From Lacipirellula parvula (lineage in GTDB: Bacteria > Planctomycetota > Planctomycetia > Pirellulales > Lacipirellulaceae): 64,000 nucleotides of DNA. The notes below the pieces were generated by a model. It was not told the origin of the DNA and searched no databases. It worked only from the letters and a program-made list of their open reading frames with translations. The stretch covers positions 1,842,501 through 1,906,500 of the forward strand of contig NZ_AP021861.1 of assembly GCF_009177095.1 (NCBI RefSeq), in the 5' to 3' direction. This document shows positions 34,601 to 42,756 of the stretch, one piece after another (positions within the stretch are counted from its first letter, which is position 1; each line of letters opens with the position of its first letter). The position numbers and the translations under genes are program-made.

Positions 34601-36126
34601 AGTTCGAACGCATTGAACTCTGCCAACAGTCGTCCATCTTCGGGTGCGTGAATTCGCACCACGCCATCAGCCCCGCCGGTGACGAGGCCTTTGCCGTCAG
34701 GCTGAAACGCGATTGCGTACACCGGCGGCAACTCGCCCGTGGCGGTCGCGACGAGTTCCGCGCCTTCGCGGTTGTACGCTTCGATGCGGGCCTTCTCTTC
34801 GGGCGAACGTTGGTCGACCGTCTTCCCTTGAATCAGCTTCACGTCGTCTGGGGGCAGGAGCGCGTCGGGGACGTTGAACAACTGCACATGGCCGCGCCCC
34901 TCGTGGCTGCTGGCCGCGGCGAGCCGCGTCCCGTCGGGGCTGAACGCGATCGCAAAGATGCGGCCCGGCATCGCGGGGTAGGCCCGCACGAGGTTGCTGT
35001 CGTCGCCGATCTTGCGCTCGACGACGCGGTGTATCATGTAGGTGCGCGGAATCCCCTCGCCGCCGCCGACCGCCACGAGGTCGCGCTGCGGGTGGCGCGC
35101 GATCGCGAAGATCGGCCCCCCGGGCACGCCGGGCGAGACGGCGGTGATGTTGTCGACGAACCGGCCCGACGCCGTTTCAACGAGCTTAAGCGTCTGGTCG
35201 CGCGAGCCTGTGACGACATGCTTGCCGTCGACGGAGAACGCGGCGTCGAGCACCCAGTCGGAGTGGGCGCCTTGTTCGATTTGCTGGGCGCCATCGGCTG
35301 CCGCGACGACGCGGAGGTTGCTGTCGGATCCGCCGAAGGCGATCGACGCGCCGTCTGGGCTCCACGCAGCGCCGCTGAGCGTATCGGCGGTCGCAGTGCG
35401 CGAGACGAGCAACTCGCCGCTCGCGACGTCCCAGACTTGTAGCTCGCCCAACTCGCCCGGCTGACCGCCGACGACGGCGAGCTTCGACCCATCGGGCGAG
35501 AAGCGCAGCGATTCGATGCGCGACGACAACCCAATCAGGCGACGCACAACGACGCGCTCTCCCTGGGCGGCGGCTTTCGCATCGAGCAGTAATGTTTCGT
35601 TAACGCCCGAGACGGCGAGCAGCGTGCCATCTGGAGAAACGTCGAGCGCGGTGATCGTCGCCGGCTTGCTGTAGGTCGGCGGATGTTCGGCGTCGAAATG
35701 GGGTCGGTCCGACTCGGCGTCGATCTTCGCGCCCTCGACGATCCAGCGGCGCACGAGGGCGATCTGTTCTGGAGCGAGCGGCTTGCCATCTTTTGGCATC
35801 GCAGCGGAGCCGGTTTCATCAGGCGTGATTTGCGCGAGCAGCTCGCTCGCGTCGACGTCGCTTGGCGTGACGACGGCGAGACCGCTATCGCCTTCGCCGA
35901 ACAAGCCTGCACGGGCCGTCAGATCGACGCCCCCTTCCAGTCGCGCCGGCTGATGGCAACCTTGGCAATTAGCCCGCAGAATCGGCAGCACTTCGCGCTG
36001 ATAACTGACCGGCGCGGGCTCAGCGGGAGACACAACGTCCCCACGGGCAGCGCTGCCGATGGTTAGCAGCGCGCATAGCACTGCAATGAAACGAAGATGC
36101 GGCAACCTGAGAGGACATTCCGGCAT
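31618..36126 (-). CDS. Giant secreted protein: cytochrome C, WD40, Ig-like, DUF1549 and PSD1 domains
   Basis: A 1502-residue exported protein (signal peptide LRFIAVLCALLTIG at 11-24). First heme site CQGCH (54-58) in a PSCyt1 domain; six or seven WD40 repeats (LDVSPDGTLLAV, FSPDGSKLAVVGG, WSPDGASIAFGG and so on) at about 140-520; a second PSCyt1 with CNSGTCH (about 542-548, the CX4CH form usual in this family); an Ig-like group 2 segment (YSDGSERDVTEDAFIESG); PSCyt2/DUF1549 from about 720 with CNKCHDHPFEKW (about 891); then PSD1/DUF1553. A beta-propeller placed between the two cytochrome modules is a planctomycete-only pattern. These proteins are thought to act in periplasmic redox or polysaccharide breakdown, but the function is unproven. 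The start is set at ATG 36126; a TTG at 36153 is less likely. Confidence 0.92.
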   Translation of the reverse strand: MPECPLRLPHLRFIAVLCALLTIGSAARGDVVSPAEPAPVSYQREVLPILRANCQGCHQPARLEGGVDLTARAGLFGEGDSGLAVVTPSDVDASELLAQITPDETGSAAMPKDGKPLAPEQIALVRRWIVEGAKIDAESDRPHFDAEHPPTYSKPATITALDVSPDGTLLAVSGVNETLLLDAKAAAQGERVVVRRLIGLSSRIESLRFSPDGSKLAVVGGQPGELGELQVWDVASGELLVSRTATADTLSGAAWSPDGASIAFGGSDSNLRVVAAADGAQQIEQGAHSDWVLDAAFSVDGKHVVTGSRDQTLKLVETASGRFVDNITAVSPGVPGGPIFAIARHPQRDLVAVGGGEGIPRTYMIHRVVERKIGDDSNLVRAYPAMPGRIFAIAFSPDGTRLAAASSHEGRGHVQLFNVPDALLPPDDVKLIQGKTVDQRSPEEKARIEAYNREGAELVATATGELPPVYAIAFQPDGKGLVTGGADGVVRIHAPEDGRLLAEFNAFELAPADAAAPIAADANQPPVEFLTDVMPVLAKLGCNSGTCHGSREGQNGFMLSLRGYNPLGDHRALTDDLAARRINRADPAASLMLMKAIGAVPHGGNAVTEVGSRRYEIMRRWIAEGARFNPEAPRVVSIALAPQNPVVNDADATLAMQVIARYSDGSERDVTEDAFIESGDTETATADATGKVTAIRRGEAPLLARYEGAYAATTLTVMGDREGFAAEPQPVYNHIDELVDAKLARMKIAASGLCTDEEFLRRIHLDLTGLPPTADQVRVFLADDRDSRTKRSAVIDQLIGSDDFIEHFTNRWADLLMVNGKFLGSEGAAGFRQWIRTAVAENRPYDQFVHEIFTAAGSNREHPAGSYFKALRTPDLMAETSTQVFLGVRFNCNKCHDHPFEKWTQDNYYGWAAYFADVKLEKDPASGDRTVAGSAVEAAQPLFEIVADTPGGVMTHLRTGKPASAKFPFPVKSPRTENEQANQTLRQQAADWIASADNPYFASSYANRVWAHLLGAGLIEPIDDIRAGNPATNPELLAYLTDEFVVSKFDVRQLIRLICNSRTYQLSHQTNRWNADDLRNYSHALPRRLPAEALYDAVFRVVGSKSQFPGVPAGTRAAALPDSMIEVESGLLSKLGRPARESGCECERSSDLQLGPVMALLNGPTFAAAISDPDSELAKLTAATADDGSLVDEVFMRVLNRAPTAEERAAGAEMLAAPSDEGARLATAVAERAAALEPSFDAWRAANRPIEWKTLAALGATPSMGATLTAADDGSIVSTGGTGLGTYKLTFEAPLGEIRAIRLETLADDQFPARGPGRGPDGNFVLSEIRAFASDAASPGKLRRLKFRTAEADFGQDGYDVARAIDGKVETGWAIAPQFGQTHTAIFTLSRPLVARAGTRITIELDQQFLGGNHLLGRVRIATTAAEATLTQPEQPAPWRALLAARELSEPERTKLLCHYLQSDAEYRSLEEAARLLANPRLAAVQDLAWALINSPAFLFNH

Positions 36127-36480
36127 GAAGAGAGACCTGCAGCAGCGGGCCAAAACGACTCTTCGATTATAACCGGCCTGCCGAAAAAGGGGCGATTTCT
36201 CTACCGCGGCAGGCTCTCGGGGGAACCGTTAGAGCCGGTAAATCCCGACCTGAGCGGTGCGGGGGAGCGGGAAGTTTTTAACCACGAAACACACGAAAGG
36301 AACGAAAAGGAAGACGGGGGAGCACCGCTGATGGACGCTGATTAACGCTAATGAAAGAAAATAAATAATGCACTCAATGCAATTGATTAGCGAGCATTAG
36401 CGCTTATTAGCGGTGTACTTCCACGCAATTCCCTTTCGTTCCTTTCGTGTGTTTCGTGGTTAATCCCCTCCCCGAATTTC
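36127..36480. repeat. Long nested inverted repeat, 36279-36463
   Basis: The outer arms of about 34 bp (TTAACCACGAAACACACG at 36279 and CGTGTGTTTCGTGGTTAA ending 36463) are almost perfect complements. A second inner pair, CACCGCTGAT and CGCTAATG against CATTAGCG and AGCGGTG, lies at about 36323-36417. It is adjacent to the transporter gene's 3' end. 36127-36278 should hold the promoter of the cytochrome gene; no clear motif. Confidence 0.88.
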
Positions 36481-37923
36481 TCACCACCACCCAATCAGCT
36501 TCCAATACGGCAGCCCGATGCCGAGCCACACGACGAGGTGGAAAATCGCCACGCCGAAGCCGACGGCGAACCAACGGCGGGTCGTCACGTAGTCGAACCC
36601 CGAGTAAATGACGACCTGTCCGGTGGAGTAGTTCGTCAGGCAGCCGCACAGGTTCGAAAAGTACGAAATCATCGGAATAATCAGCATCGCGGGGCTGCCG
36701 GCGGCATGGGCGACGACGAAAAACGCCCCCGCCATCGCCATAATATGGCCGGTCATCATTGAGAAGGCGTACATCGAGAAGAAGTAAATCAGCCCGAGCG
36801 CCACGGCGGCAGTAACTCCATGCAGGCCGACCACCTGGTCTTTCATCAACGCGGCAAACCAGTCGATGACGCCTTCGCTCTTGAGGTACTTCGCCATGCC
36901 GACGAGGCCGCCGAGCCAAATGAGCGAATCCCACGCGGCACGATCGCCGGTGAGGTCGGTCCAGCGGTCGATATTCAGGATGAGAATGACGGCAATCCCG
37001 GCGAGCGCGATCCCCGCGGCGTAGACGCCGTGGTAAGGTTCGAGCGCCCAGGCGATCACCATCGCCACGAGCAGCAAGCCGACGGCGATTTGCTTGCCGC
37101 TCCAGGGGCCCATCGCCTTCAGTTCGTCGACCGCCTCCTGCCGCGCCTCGGGCGAGTGAGTGAGGTCAGGCCTATGGAGTTTGAACAAGATCCACGGCAG
37201 CAGCGCGAAACCGACCAGTCCCATCGGCCAACTGCCGCGAAGCCAATTCATCCAGTCCCAATCGTCGACGCCGAGTGCATCGCGGGCGAAGATTGCGAGT
37301 TGCGGGTTCGCCGCCATGCCGGTGAAGAACATTGCCGACGCGATCAGATTCGCGTGGGCGCCGCAGAGCACCAGATAGCCGCCGGTGCGGCGACGTTCGC
37401 CGTGGGGCGTGGCGCCGAGCGCAAGGGCGAGCGAATTGACGATCGGCGCCATCACCGCGCCGCCGCGGGCGGTGGCGGCGGGAATGATCGGGCCGAGAAT
37501 CAACTCGCTGCCGGCGATCGCATAGCCAAGCCCGAGCGTCGTTTGCCCCAACGAGCGGATGAGCATCAGCGCGATCCGCCGGCCAAACCCGGTGCGGACG
37601 ACCGTTCCGGAGAGCAGGAAGGCCGCCACAACCAGCCAGACCGTCGCATCGGCGAAGCCGCTCAGCATCCCCTCGACCGCCTTCGCGCCTGTGCCGAACG
37701 CGCCGGCAAACAGCAGCGTCAGCAAGGCAACGAGAACGAGCGGCCCCATCGCCAAGGGGCGCGTGAGAAAGCCGACGATCGTCGCGATGAAGACCGACGC
37801 AAACCACCAGGCATTCGCCGTGAGTCCGTCCGGCGGTCCGGCGGCAATCATGCCGCCGCCAACAACGAGCACTGGGGACCAACGGGCTAACGAATCGCCT
37901 AGATGGCGCGAGGAGTCAGACAA
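36481..37923 (-). CDS. DASS/SLC13-family anion transporter
   Basis: A 480-residue inner-membrane permease with about 11-12 hydrophobic spans. The family pattern is present in both halves: AFLLSGTVVRTGFGRRIAL, then GSELILGPIIPAATARGGAVMAPI, and in the C-terminal half DSLIWLGGLVGMAKYL and SMMTGHIMAMAGAFF, then YFSNLCGCLTNYSTG. DASS carriers take up dicarboxylates, citrate or sulfate with sodium, or exchange 2-oxoglutarate/malate; the substrate here is not determined. It is transcribed alone, downstream of the ABC operon terminator. Confidence 0.88.
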   Translation of the reverse strand: MSDSSRHLGDSLARWSPVLVVGGGMIAAGPPDGLTANAWWFASVFIATIVGFLTRPLAMGPLVLVALLTLLFAGAFGTGAKAVEGMLSGFADATVWLVVAAFLLSGTVVRTGFGRRIALMLIRSLGQTTLGLGYAIAGSELILGPIIPAATARGGAVMAPIVNSLALALGATPHGERRRTGGYLVLCGAHANLIASAMFFTGMAANPQLAIFARDALGVDDWDWMNWLRGSWPMGLVGFALLPWILFKLHRPDLTHSPEARQEAVDELKAMGPWSGKQIAVGLLLVAMVIAWALEPYHGVYAAGIALAGIAVILILNIDRWTDLTGDRAAWDSLIWLGGLVGMAKYLKSEGVIDWFAALMKDQVVGLHGVTAAVALGLIYFFSMYAFSMMTGHIMAMAGAFFVVAHAAGSPAMLIIPMISYFSNLCGCLTNYSTGQVVIYSGFDYVTTRRWFAVGFGVAIFHLVVWLGIGLPYWKLIGWW

Positions 37924-37982
37924 GGCACGGCTCCATGCGCAGAGCGGCAGGAAAAGGCGGACGAGGACGGGAAGCAGCCAAG

Positions 37983-38021
37983 TAAAATAGCGTGGCGAAG
38001 AAGCAATCTCTTCGCCACGCT
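37983..38021 (-). terminator. Hairpin terminator of the ABC exporter operon
   Basis: A 13-bp perfect stem (37989-38001 with 38009-38021) with a 7-base loop, followed on the minus strand by ATTTTA. It stands about 90 nt after the stop of the last operon gene at 38109. The short T-run makes it a weaker terminator than the one at 17923. Confidence 0.75.
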
Positions 38022-38108
38022 CTGGAGTTGTTCGGGCGAACGCCCACCATGCTACTGAAATTCGCTGGAGCTAACACCCCTCGACTTCAGTTTGTTTCGA
38101 CGCGAACG

Positions 38109-39722
38109 CTACTTGGGCAAGGCGTCAGTCGGATCGATCAGCGTATCGTCTCGTTTGATTTTTCCCTCGCGCGCGTGCTGCTTTTCAATTGCAGCGTCGT
38201 ACTTGCGCGTCTGATCGTTGATTTCCAGCAATTCCCATAGCGCAAACCGTTCTGCGACATCGTCGTCTTCGAGGCTCTGGTCGAGCTGCTCAAGCACCTT
38301 CGCGTATGCGTCGACGAATTCCATCAGGTCGCCGCCAGTCGTCGAATCTTTCGGCATTTCCGGGAACTGGTCGAGTGCTTTGCCCCATTCCACGAAGCAT
38401 TGCTCGTACAACTCCGCGGCTTTCTTCGGGTCGCCGTCTTTGAACGTGAGCGCCGCCTGATGGGCGAGTTCGCGAGCCTTCAGCGATTCGGGCGATTGCT
38501 CCAGGTCGCAACGGATCCGCCAATATTCGTAGTTCGCCACGTCCCGGTTGCTGGCAATCAGATTGGCGCGACGATTTGCGTCTTCAATGCGGGTGGCCAA
38601 GCTTTGCGCCAGCGCGGCCTTCTCCGGCTGCTCTTTCGCGATTCTCGCGGCAATCTTCGGGACGGAGAAGTCCATCATTGCCGTCGCCTCTTGTTGCCAC
38701 TTCTGTTCGTCCGCCGTTGGATTGATCGGCGACGCCTCCCACACGCGGCGCTGTTCGGGGGTCAATTGGGCCTGTGCGTCATCTTTCATCTTCTGCTCAA
38801 CGCCCGGGCTCAACTCGTCGAGTTGATTGCGGAGCCGGGCCGCTTCGAGCTTCCACTTGGTTTCGTCAGTAAGCCGGATCATGAAGTCGTCGGTCGACTT
38901 CATTTCGCGGTCGCCGTACTCTTTCCACAGCCGCGCTCCTTCGCGCCACGCGCGTTTCGCCGTTTCGCCAAAAGTGCCTTCTTCCTCAAGCGCTTCGGCA
39001 TGGCTGATCTGGGAACGCGCCGGCGAATCGAAGAAGGTCGTCGGGTTCATCGTGGAAAGGGATTGCCCCTTCTCGTCGATAGACGCGATGGCTTGCTCGT
39101 ACCAGCGCTTCGACGCCAGCCAGTTGTCCCGCAGCGCCGGGTTGTCGTCCGGGTTGAGTTCTTCGTCGAGCTTATACAGCTTGCGATAGATTTCGTGCTC
39201 ATCGGCGCGGCCGACCTTGTTGCCGGTGAACCAGCCGAGGTCGTCGAGCAAACGGGGATGGTCGCGGTTGTAGCCGACCCCTTCGAGCAGGTACTGAATT
39301 CCCTGCTTCACGTAGTAGAAGCGGTCGCGAACGTTGTCGAGTTCTACCGAGACGTTGTACGACAGATTCCAGGCCTGATACTGCCACACCTTGATGAAGT
39401 AAGGCTGCAGACGGGCGAGTTGTTCGAGCGTCGACTGGAACTTCGTCCAGTCTTCTTTCTTTTTCATGTCGTTGGCATGTTGCCAAAGCAACGTCACGGC
39501 GATGCCGCGAAGGCCGAGCGTCGCCAGACGGATTGTTTCGCTCGCAGGATCGATGGCGCCGAGGTCGGCTTGACCCAGGCGAGCGTCGGTTCGCTCCTTC
39601 GCCAGCACGCCGCCTTGATCGCCCGGGCTGGAGGGCCGGCCGAGCCAAACGATCGGCGCCGCGATCATCATCAGGATGAGCAGGTAGACGATCTTGCGGA
39701 AGGCGGAGCTGTTGGAATTCAT
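38109..39722 (-). CDS. Membrane-anchored 537-aa protein, third gene of the ABC operon
   Basis: It has a short N-terminal membrane anchor (FRKIVYLLILMMIAAPIVWLG, 8-28), then a large extracytoplasmic, mainly helical region with TPR-like spacing in the first part (LATLGLRGIAVTLLWQHA, FQSTLEQLARLQPYFIKVWQ, RFYYVKQGIQYLLEGVG) and in the last third (AAELYEQCFVEWGKALDQFP). I do not recognise a named family. It is the last gene after the ATPase and permease, with repeats between the genes. By position it may act as an accessory or substrate-handling component of the exporter. Confidence 0.8.
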   Translation of the reverse strand: MNSNSSAFRKIVYLLILMMIAAPIVWLGRPSSPGDQGGVLAKERTDARLGQADLGAIDPASETIRLATLGLRGIAVTLLWQHANDMKKKEDWTKFQSTLEQLARLQPYFIKVWQYQAWNLSYNVSVELDNVRDRFYYVKQGIQYLLEGVGYNRDHPRLLDDLGWFTGNKVGRADEHEIYRKLYKLDEELNPDDNPALRDNWLASKRWYEQAIASIDEKGQSLSTMNPTTFFDSPARSQISHAEALEEEGTFGETAKRAWREGARLWKEYGDREMKSTDDFMIRLTDETKWKLEAARLRNQLDELSPGVEQKMKDDAQAQLTPEQRRVWEASPINPTADEQKWQQEATAMMDFSVPKIAARIAKEQPEKAALAQSLATRIEDANRRANLIASNRDVANYEYWRIRCDLEQSPESLKARELAHQAALTFKDGDPKKAAELYEQCFVEWGKALDQFPEMPKDSTTGGDLMEFVDAYAKVLEQLDQSLEDDDVAERFALWELLEINDQTRKYDAAIEKQHAREGKIKRDDTLIDPTDALPK

Positions 39723-39734
39723 CGCTTACCTCGG

Positions 39735-39918
39735 TAGGTCGGGCTTTCAGCCCGACGTGTAGGTTAGGCTTTCAGCCTGACTACGTTTGACTTCGCTTTG
39801 TCGTTAAGTTGCACGGAGCTAGCTCTCCTTCGCAACAGCGACGACTTTGGTTCGATTCGGGCTCGACTGGAGTGCGGCGTTTGGCGTGCTGCTTGTCGGG
39901 CTCAAAGCCCAACCTACT
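39735..39918. repeat. Inverted GTCGGGCT-type repeat between permease and 537-aa gene
   Basis: The left part holds two tandem hairpins (GTCGGGCTTTCAGCCCGAC and a degenerate one, 39738-39784). The right part, 39894-39918, carries GTCGGGCTCAAAGCCCAAC. The permease stop codon TAG (39914-39916, minus strand) lies in the right arm. A related small hairpin is at 9338-9352. Confidence 0.85.
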
Positions 39919-41743
39919 TCGCTACCTCGCGGGTCCGCAGCAAGAAGTAGCCCAATATCGACAAGCCCACGACGTACCCGAGGCAGATCGTCATGTCCTG
40001 GAACACTCGATCCCACGGCACATTGTATCCTTCCGCCGCATAATTGACCGTGCTGAACGCGCTGAAGTCGGGCAAGCACTGCGCCACCGCCCACATGATC
40101 GGCTTGGCGAAGAACCTATCGAACCCGGTTACCAGGTTGTTGAGCAACGTGTCTTCCAGCTGCACCATCACGTTCGCTTGCGTCGCAATGCGGACGACCG
40201 ATTCGGCCGGGCCGCCGCCGTACGACTTGCCCGTGGCGATGTCGACGAAGTCTTGCCGCCAGAAGCCGAGGATGATGAAGCCGACGACGAACAGCATCGC
40301 CACCGGGCCGCTCACCAGCGTGCTGATCGTTACGCCGACCGCCACAACGATGACGGCTTGCACCCAGATGCTGATGCAAACCTTCGCGAAGCTCGCGATC
40401 GGCGAGCCGTCGGGATGGCGGATGTACATGTCGGCCTGAGCGAAGCCGAAGTACTGGCCGCGGTCGAGGCACTTTACCAGGACTTCAATCTGGCCCTCTT
40501 TGCTTACCAGGTCTTTGAAGAGGTCGATCTCTTGCCGAGATTGCGAATACTGCTTCCGCGGGATGTTGAACTCGTCGACCTGTTGGTCCTGGGCGTCGAA
40601 ACTGATCGGCTCGCTGGTAAGCTGCGAGACTGGATTGCGGAGTTGGATCGTTCCCTGCAGCTCTTGCCCGATAATTCCCTTGTGCGTGCGGAAGACGCGG
40701 ACGATGAGGGCGAGGCGGAGCGACCGTTCAGCTTCCGGCACGCCCGGATCGAGGGCGTCGCTGACGTTGTCGAAGGTCCAGATTGCGGTGGCAGGCGTAT
40801 TGCCGTCGATAAAGCTGCGGTAGGCCCATTCGTTGCCCACGCTAATGCCGGTATCCTTCGCCGCGCCGCCGCGATCAATGAATCGCAGCTTGCCGTACTG
40901 CGGCACGCGAGCGCGGATGAATCCGAGCGGCGGCGAGACGCGATACTTGCCGTCGCCGATCGACTCAATCGTGTGGGTGTGGCCGTTCTCGACGAGCGTT
41001 TCGCCGTTGCCGTCGGCGTCGAGCGTGAATTCGTGGCGGTGGTCGGCGTCGCGGGTCGTCGTGCCCTTCTTGCCGGCGGCCGCGCCATCCTGATCGGCGA
41101 CGATCTGGAAGCTCTCGGCTTCGACGCCGTGCGAATGGTCGAGCGAACGAACGACGAAGATGTAGCTGCTGACGCCCATGATGGCCAGCAGCACGGTGAT
41201 CACGATCGAGAAGCCGATGATGCGACCAAGGATGATTTCACCGGCGCGCACCGGCTTGGTGACGACCGTGTAGATCGTTTTCGATTTGAAGTCGCCTGGC
41301 AGGCTGAACGCGCTGAGGAGCAGCGCGACGATCAGGACGAGGTAGGTGGAAGCCGTGAGGACGAAGCTCAGGTAGAGTCGGGCCGGATCCTGGTGGCTGG
41401 TGCTCAGAAACCAGTTGGCGAACAGCAGGACGAGGAAGAAGACGCCGAGCGCGACGGCGACGCGGCGTCGCAACGATTCCTTGATCGCCAGCCGGGCGAT
41501 GGCCCAGACGCGGCGGGGCGACGTCTGCACAAGCTCGCGCAGCCCCTCGCTGACGGTTTTGTAGGTGACGTCGCCGCCGCGGAGCAAACCGTAGCGCGAG
41601 GCGGAGATCGCGTACCCGACGACGAGCGCCGCCATCGCGACGCCGAGGAACACCAGCGCAAAACTTGGCAGCGCGCCGATCTGGCCGTTGCCGCCGGTGA
41701 TCAGCCACTGAAAGTACGGAAGTAGTTGTTGTTCAACGACCAT
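39914..41743 (-). CDS. ABC-2 type permease with large external domain
   Basis: A 609-residue permease. The N-terminal membrane block has at least four spans (about 23-45, 95-115, 130-150, 175-200, with FVLTASTYLVLIVALLLSAFSL). A large extracytoplasmic region of about 250 residues follows, rich in beta-like segments (HRHEFTLDADGNGETLVENG). Another membrane block comes near the C-terminus (VIVVAVGVTISTLVSGPVAMLFVVGFIILGF) and a final span. This is the GldG/ABC-2 permease layout, pairing with the ATPase encoded 131 nt upstream. Probably an exporter; substrate unknown. Confidence 0.85.
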   Translation of the reverse strand: MVVEQQLLPYFQWLITGGNGQIGALPSFALVFLGVAMAALVVGYAISASRYGLLRGGDVTYKTVSEGLRELVQTSPRRVWAIARLAIKESLRRRVAVALGVFFLVLLFANWFLSTSHQDPARLYLSFVLTASTYLVLIVALLLSAFSLPGDFKSKTIYTVVTKPVRAGEIILGRIIGFSIVITVLLAIMGVSSYIFVVRSLDHSHGVEAESFQIVADQDGAAAGKKGTTTRDADHRHEFTLDADGNGETLVENGHTHTIESIGDGKYRVSPPLGFIRARVPQYGKLRFIDRGGAAKDTGISVGNEWAYRSFIDGNTPATAIWTFDNVSDALDPGVPEAERSLRLALIVRVFRTHKGIIGQELQGTIQLRNPVSQLTSEPISFDAQDQQVDEFNIPRKQYSQSRQEIDLFKDLVSKEGQIEVLVKCLDRGQYFGFAQADMYIRHPDGSPIASFAKVCISIWVQAVIVVAVGVTISTLVSGPVAMLFVVGFIILGFWRQDFVDIATGKSYGGGPAESVVRIATQANVMVQLEDTLLNNLVTGFDRFFAKPIMWAVAQCLPDFSAFSTVNYAAEGYNVPWDRVFQDMTICLGYVVGLSILGYFLLRTREVAK

Positions 41744-41753
41744 CGGCAGAGGG

Positions 41754-41878
41754 GGTAGGGTTCAGGGTTCGGGGTTCAGGAAGAGAAGACCAACATCGTT
41801 GCGGTAATGCTGTGGTTCACTGGTTCAGAAAGCAGATGTATTCCCTGAACCCTGAACCCCAAAACCTGAACCCTCTAC
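41754..41878. repeat. GGGTTCA-unit inverted repeat between ABC ATPase and permease
   Basis: The left arm (41755-41781) and right arm (41841-41876) are made of GGGTTCAGG and CCTGAACCC units in opposite orientation. The ATPase stop codon TAG (41875-41877, minus strand) is the edge of the right arm. It sits inside the operon. Confidence 0.88.
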
Positions 41879-42756
41879 TTGGCTCCTGCCCGGCGACCGG
41901 GACGGGCCTCGCTGTCGCGGACGATTTCCAGGAACAGTTCTTCCAGCGTCGTCGTCGGGTTGTCGAGCGAAATCAGCTCGCCGTGATGGCGGGCGATCAC
42001 GTCGCGCAACTCGTTCTGGCAGTCGACCGAAAGGTTCTTCGCCTTCAGCTGAGTGACGTCGGCCACCTTGAGCAGCTCGTCGACTCGGCCGAGTTCCTTC
42101 AGCTCGCCTTGGTGCAGAATCGCGATGCGATCGCAGACGTCTTGCACGTCGGCCAGCAAGTGGCTGCACATGACGATCGTCTTGCCCTCGTCCTTGAGAC
42201 GCAGGATCATGTCCTTCATCTCGCGAGTGCCGATCGGGTCGAGGCCGCTCGTCGGCTCGTCGAGCATGATCAGTTCGGGGTCGTTGATCAGGGCCTGCGC
42301 CAAGCCGATGCGGCGAGTCATGCCCTTGGAGTATTCCTGCAGCTGCCGCTTGCGGGCTTTTTGCAGGCCGACCATTTCGATAAGTTCGTCGATCCGTTGT
42401 CGGCGGACGTCGGCCGGCATGTCGAACAGCCGCCCGTAGAAGTCGAGCGTTTCGTCGGCCGTTAGGAACCGGTAGAGGTACGATTCTTCCGGCAGGTAGC
42501 CGAGGCGTTCGTTCTTGGCGACGTCGCTGGCCGGTTTGCCGAAGACGAGTGCTTCGCCTTCCGTCGGGAAGAGCAGCCCCAGCAGCAGCTTGATCGTCGT
42601 CGTCTTGCCGGAGCCGTTCGGCCCGAGCAGGCCGAAGACTTCGCCGCGGCGGACTTCGAGGTCGAGACCCTTGAGGGCTCGGACTTTTTGGCGGCCCCAG
42701 AAGTCGCGGTAAACCTTGGAGAGGGCCCGCGTTTGGAGGATAATTTCGTCGCTCAT
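41875..42756 (-). CDS. ABC transporter ATPase
   Basis: A 293-residue nucleotide-binding subunit. Walker A is GPNGSGKT (45-52); the signature is a divergent YSKGM in place of LSGGQ; Walker B is [10 protein letters not shown]; the switch histidine is in CSHLLAD. The C-terminal part after about 220 is a regulatory extension. First gene of the exporter operon with the permease and a 537-residue partner. No obvious Shine-Dalgarno. Confidence 0.92.
   Translation of the reverse strand: MSDEIILQTRALSKVYRDFWGRQKVRALKGLDLEVRRGEVFGLLGPNGSGKTTTIKLLLGLLFPTEGEALVFGKPASDVAKNERLGYLPEESYLYRFLTADETLDFYGRLFDMPADVRRQRIDELIEMVGLQKARKRQLQEYSKGMTRRIGLAQALINDPELIMLDEPTSGLDPIGTREMKDMILRLKDEGKTIVMCSHLLADVQDVCDRIAILHQGELKELGRVDELLKVADVTQLKAKNLSVDCQNELRDVIARHHGELISLDNPTTTLEELFLEIVRDSEARPGRRAGAK

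Noticed and set aside
33706-35442. 578-codon open frame on the plus strand
   Set aside because: It is antisense to the giant cytochrome/WD40 gene, which has clear domains; the antisense frame is a high-GC by-product without recognisable motifs.
36303-36430. Possible small RNA gene within the nested palindrome
   Set aside because: The fold is explained by the inverted repeat family; no promoter or terminator specific to it is visible.
39809-41725. 638-codon open frame on the plus strand
   Set aside because: Antisense to the ABC permease; composition is Asp/Arg/Val-rich as expected for the reverse of coding DNA.
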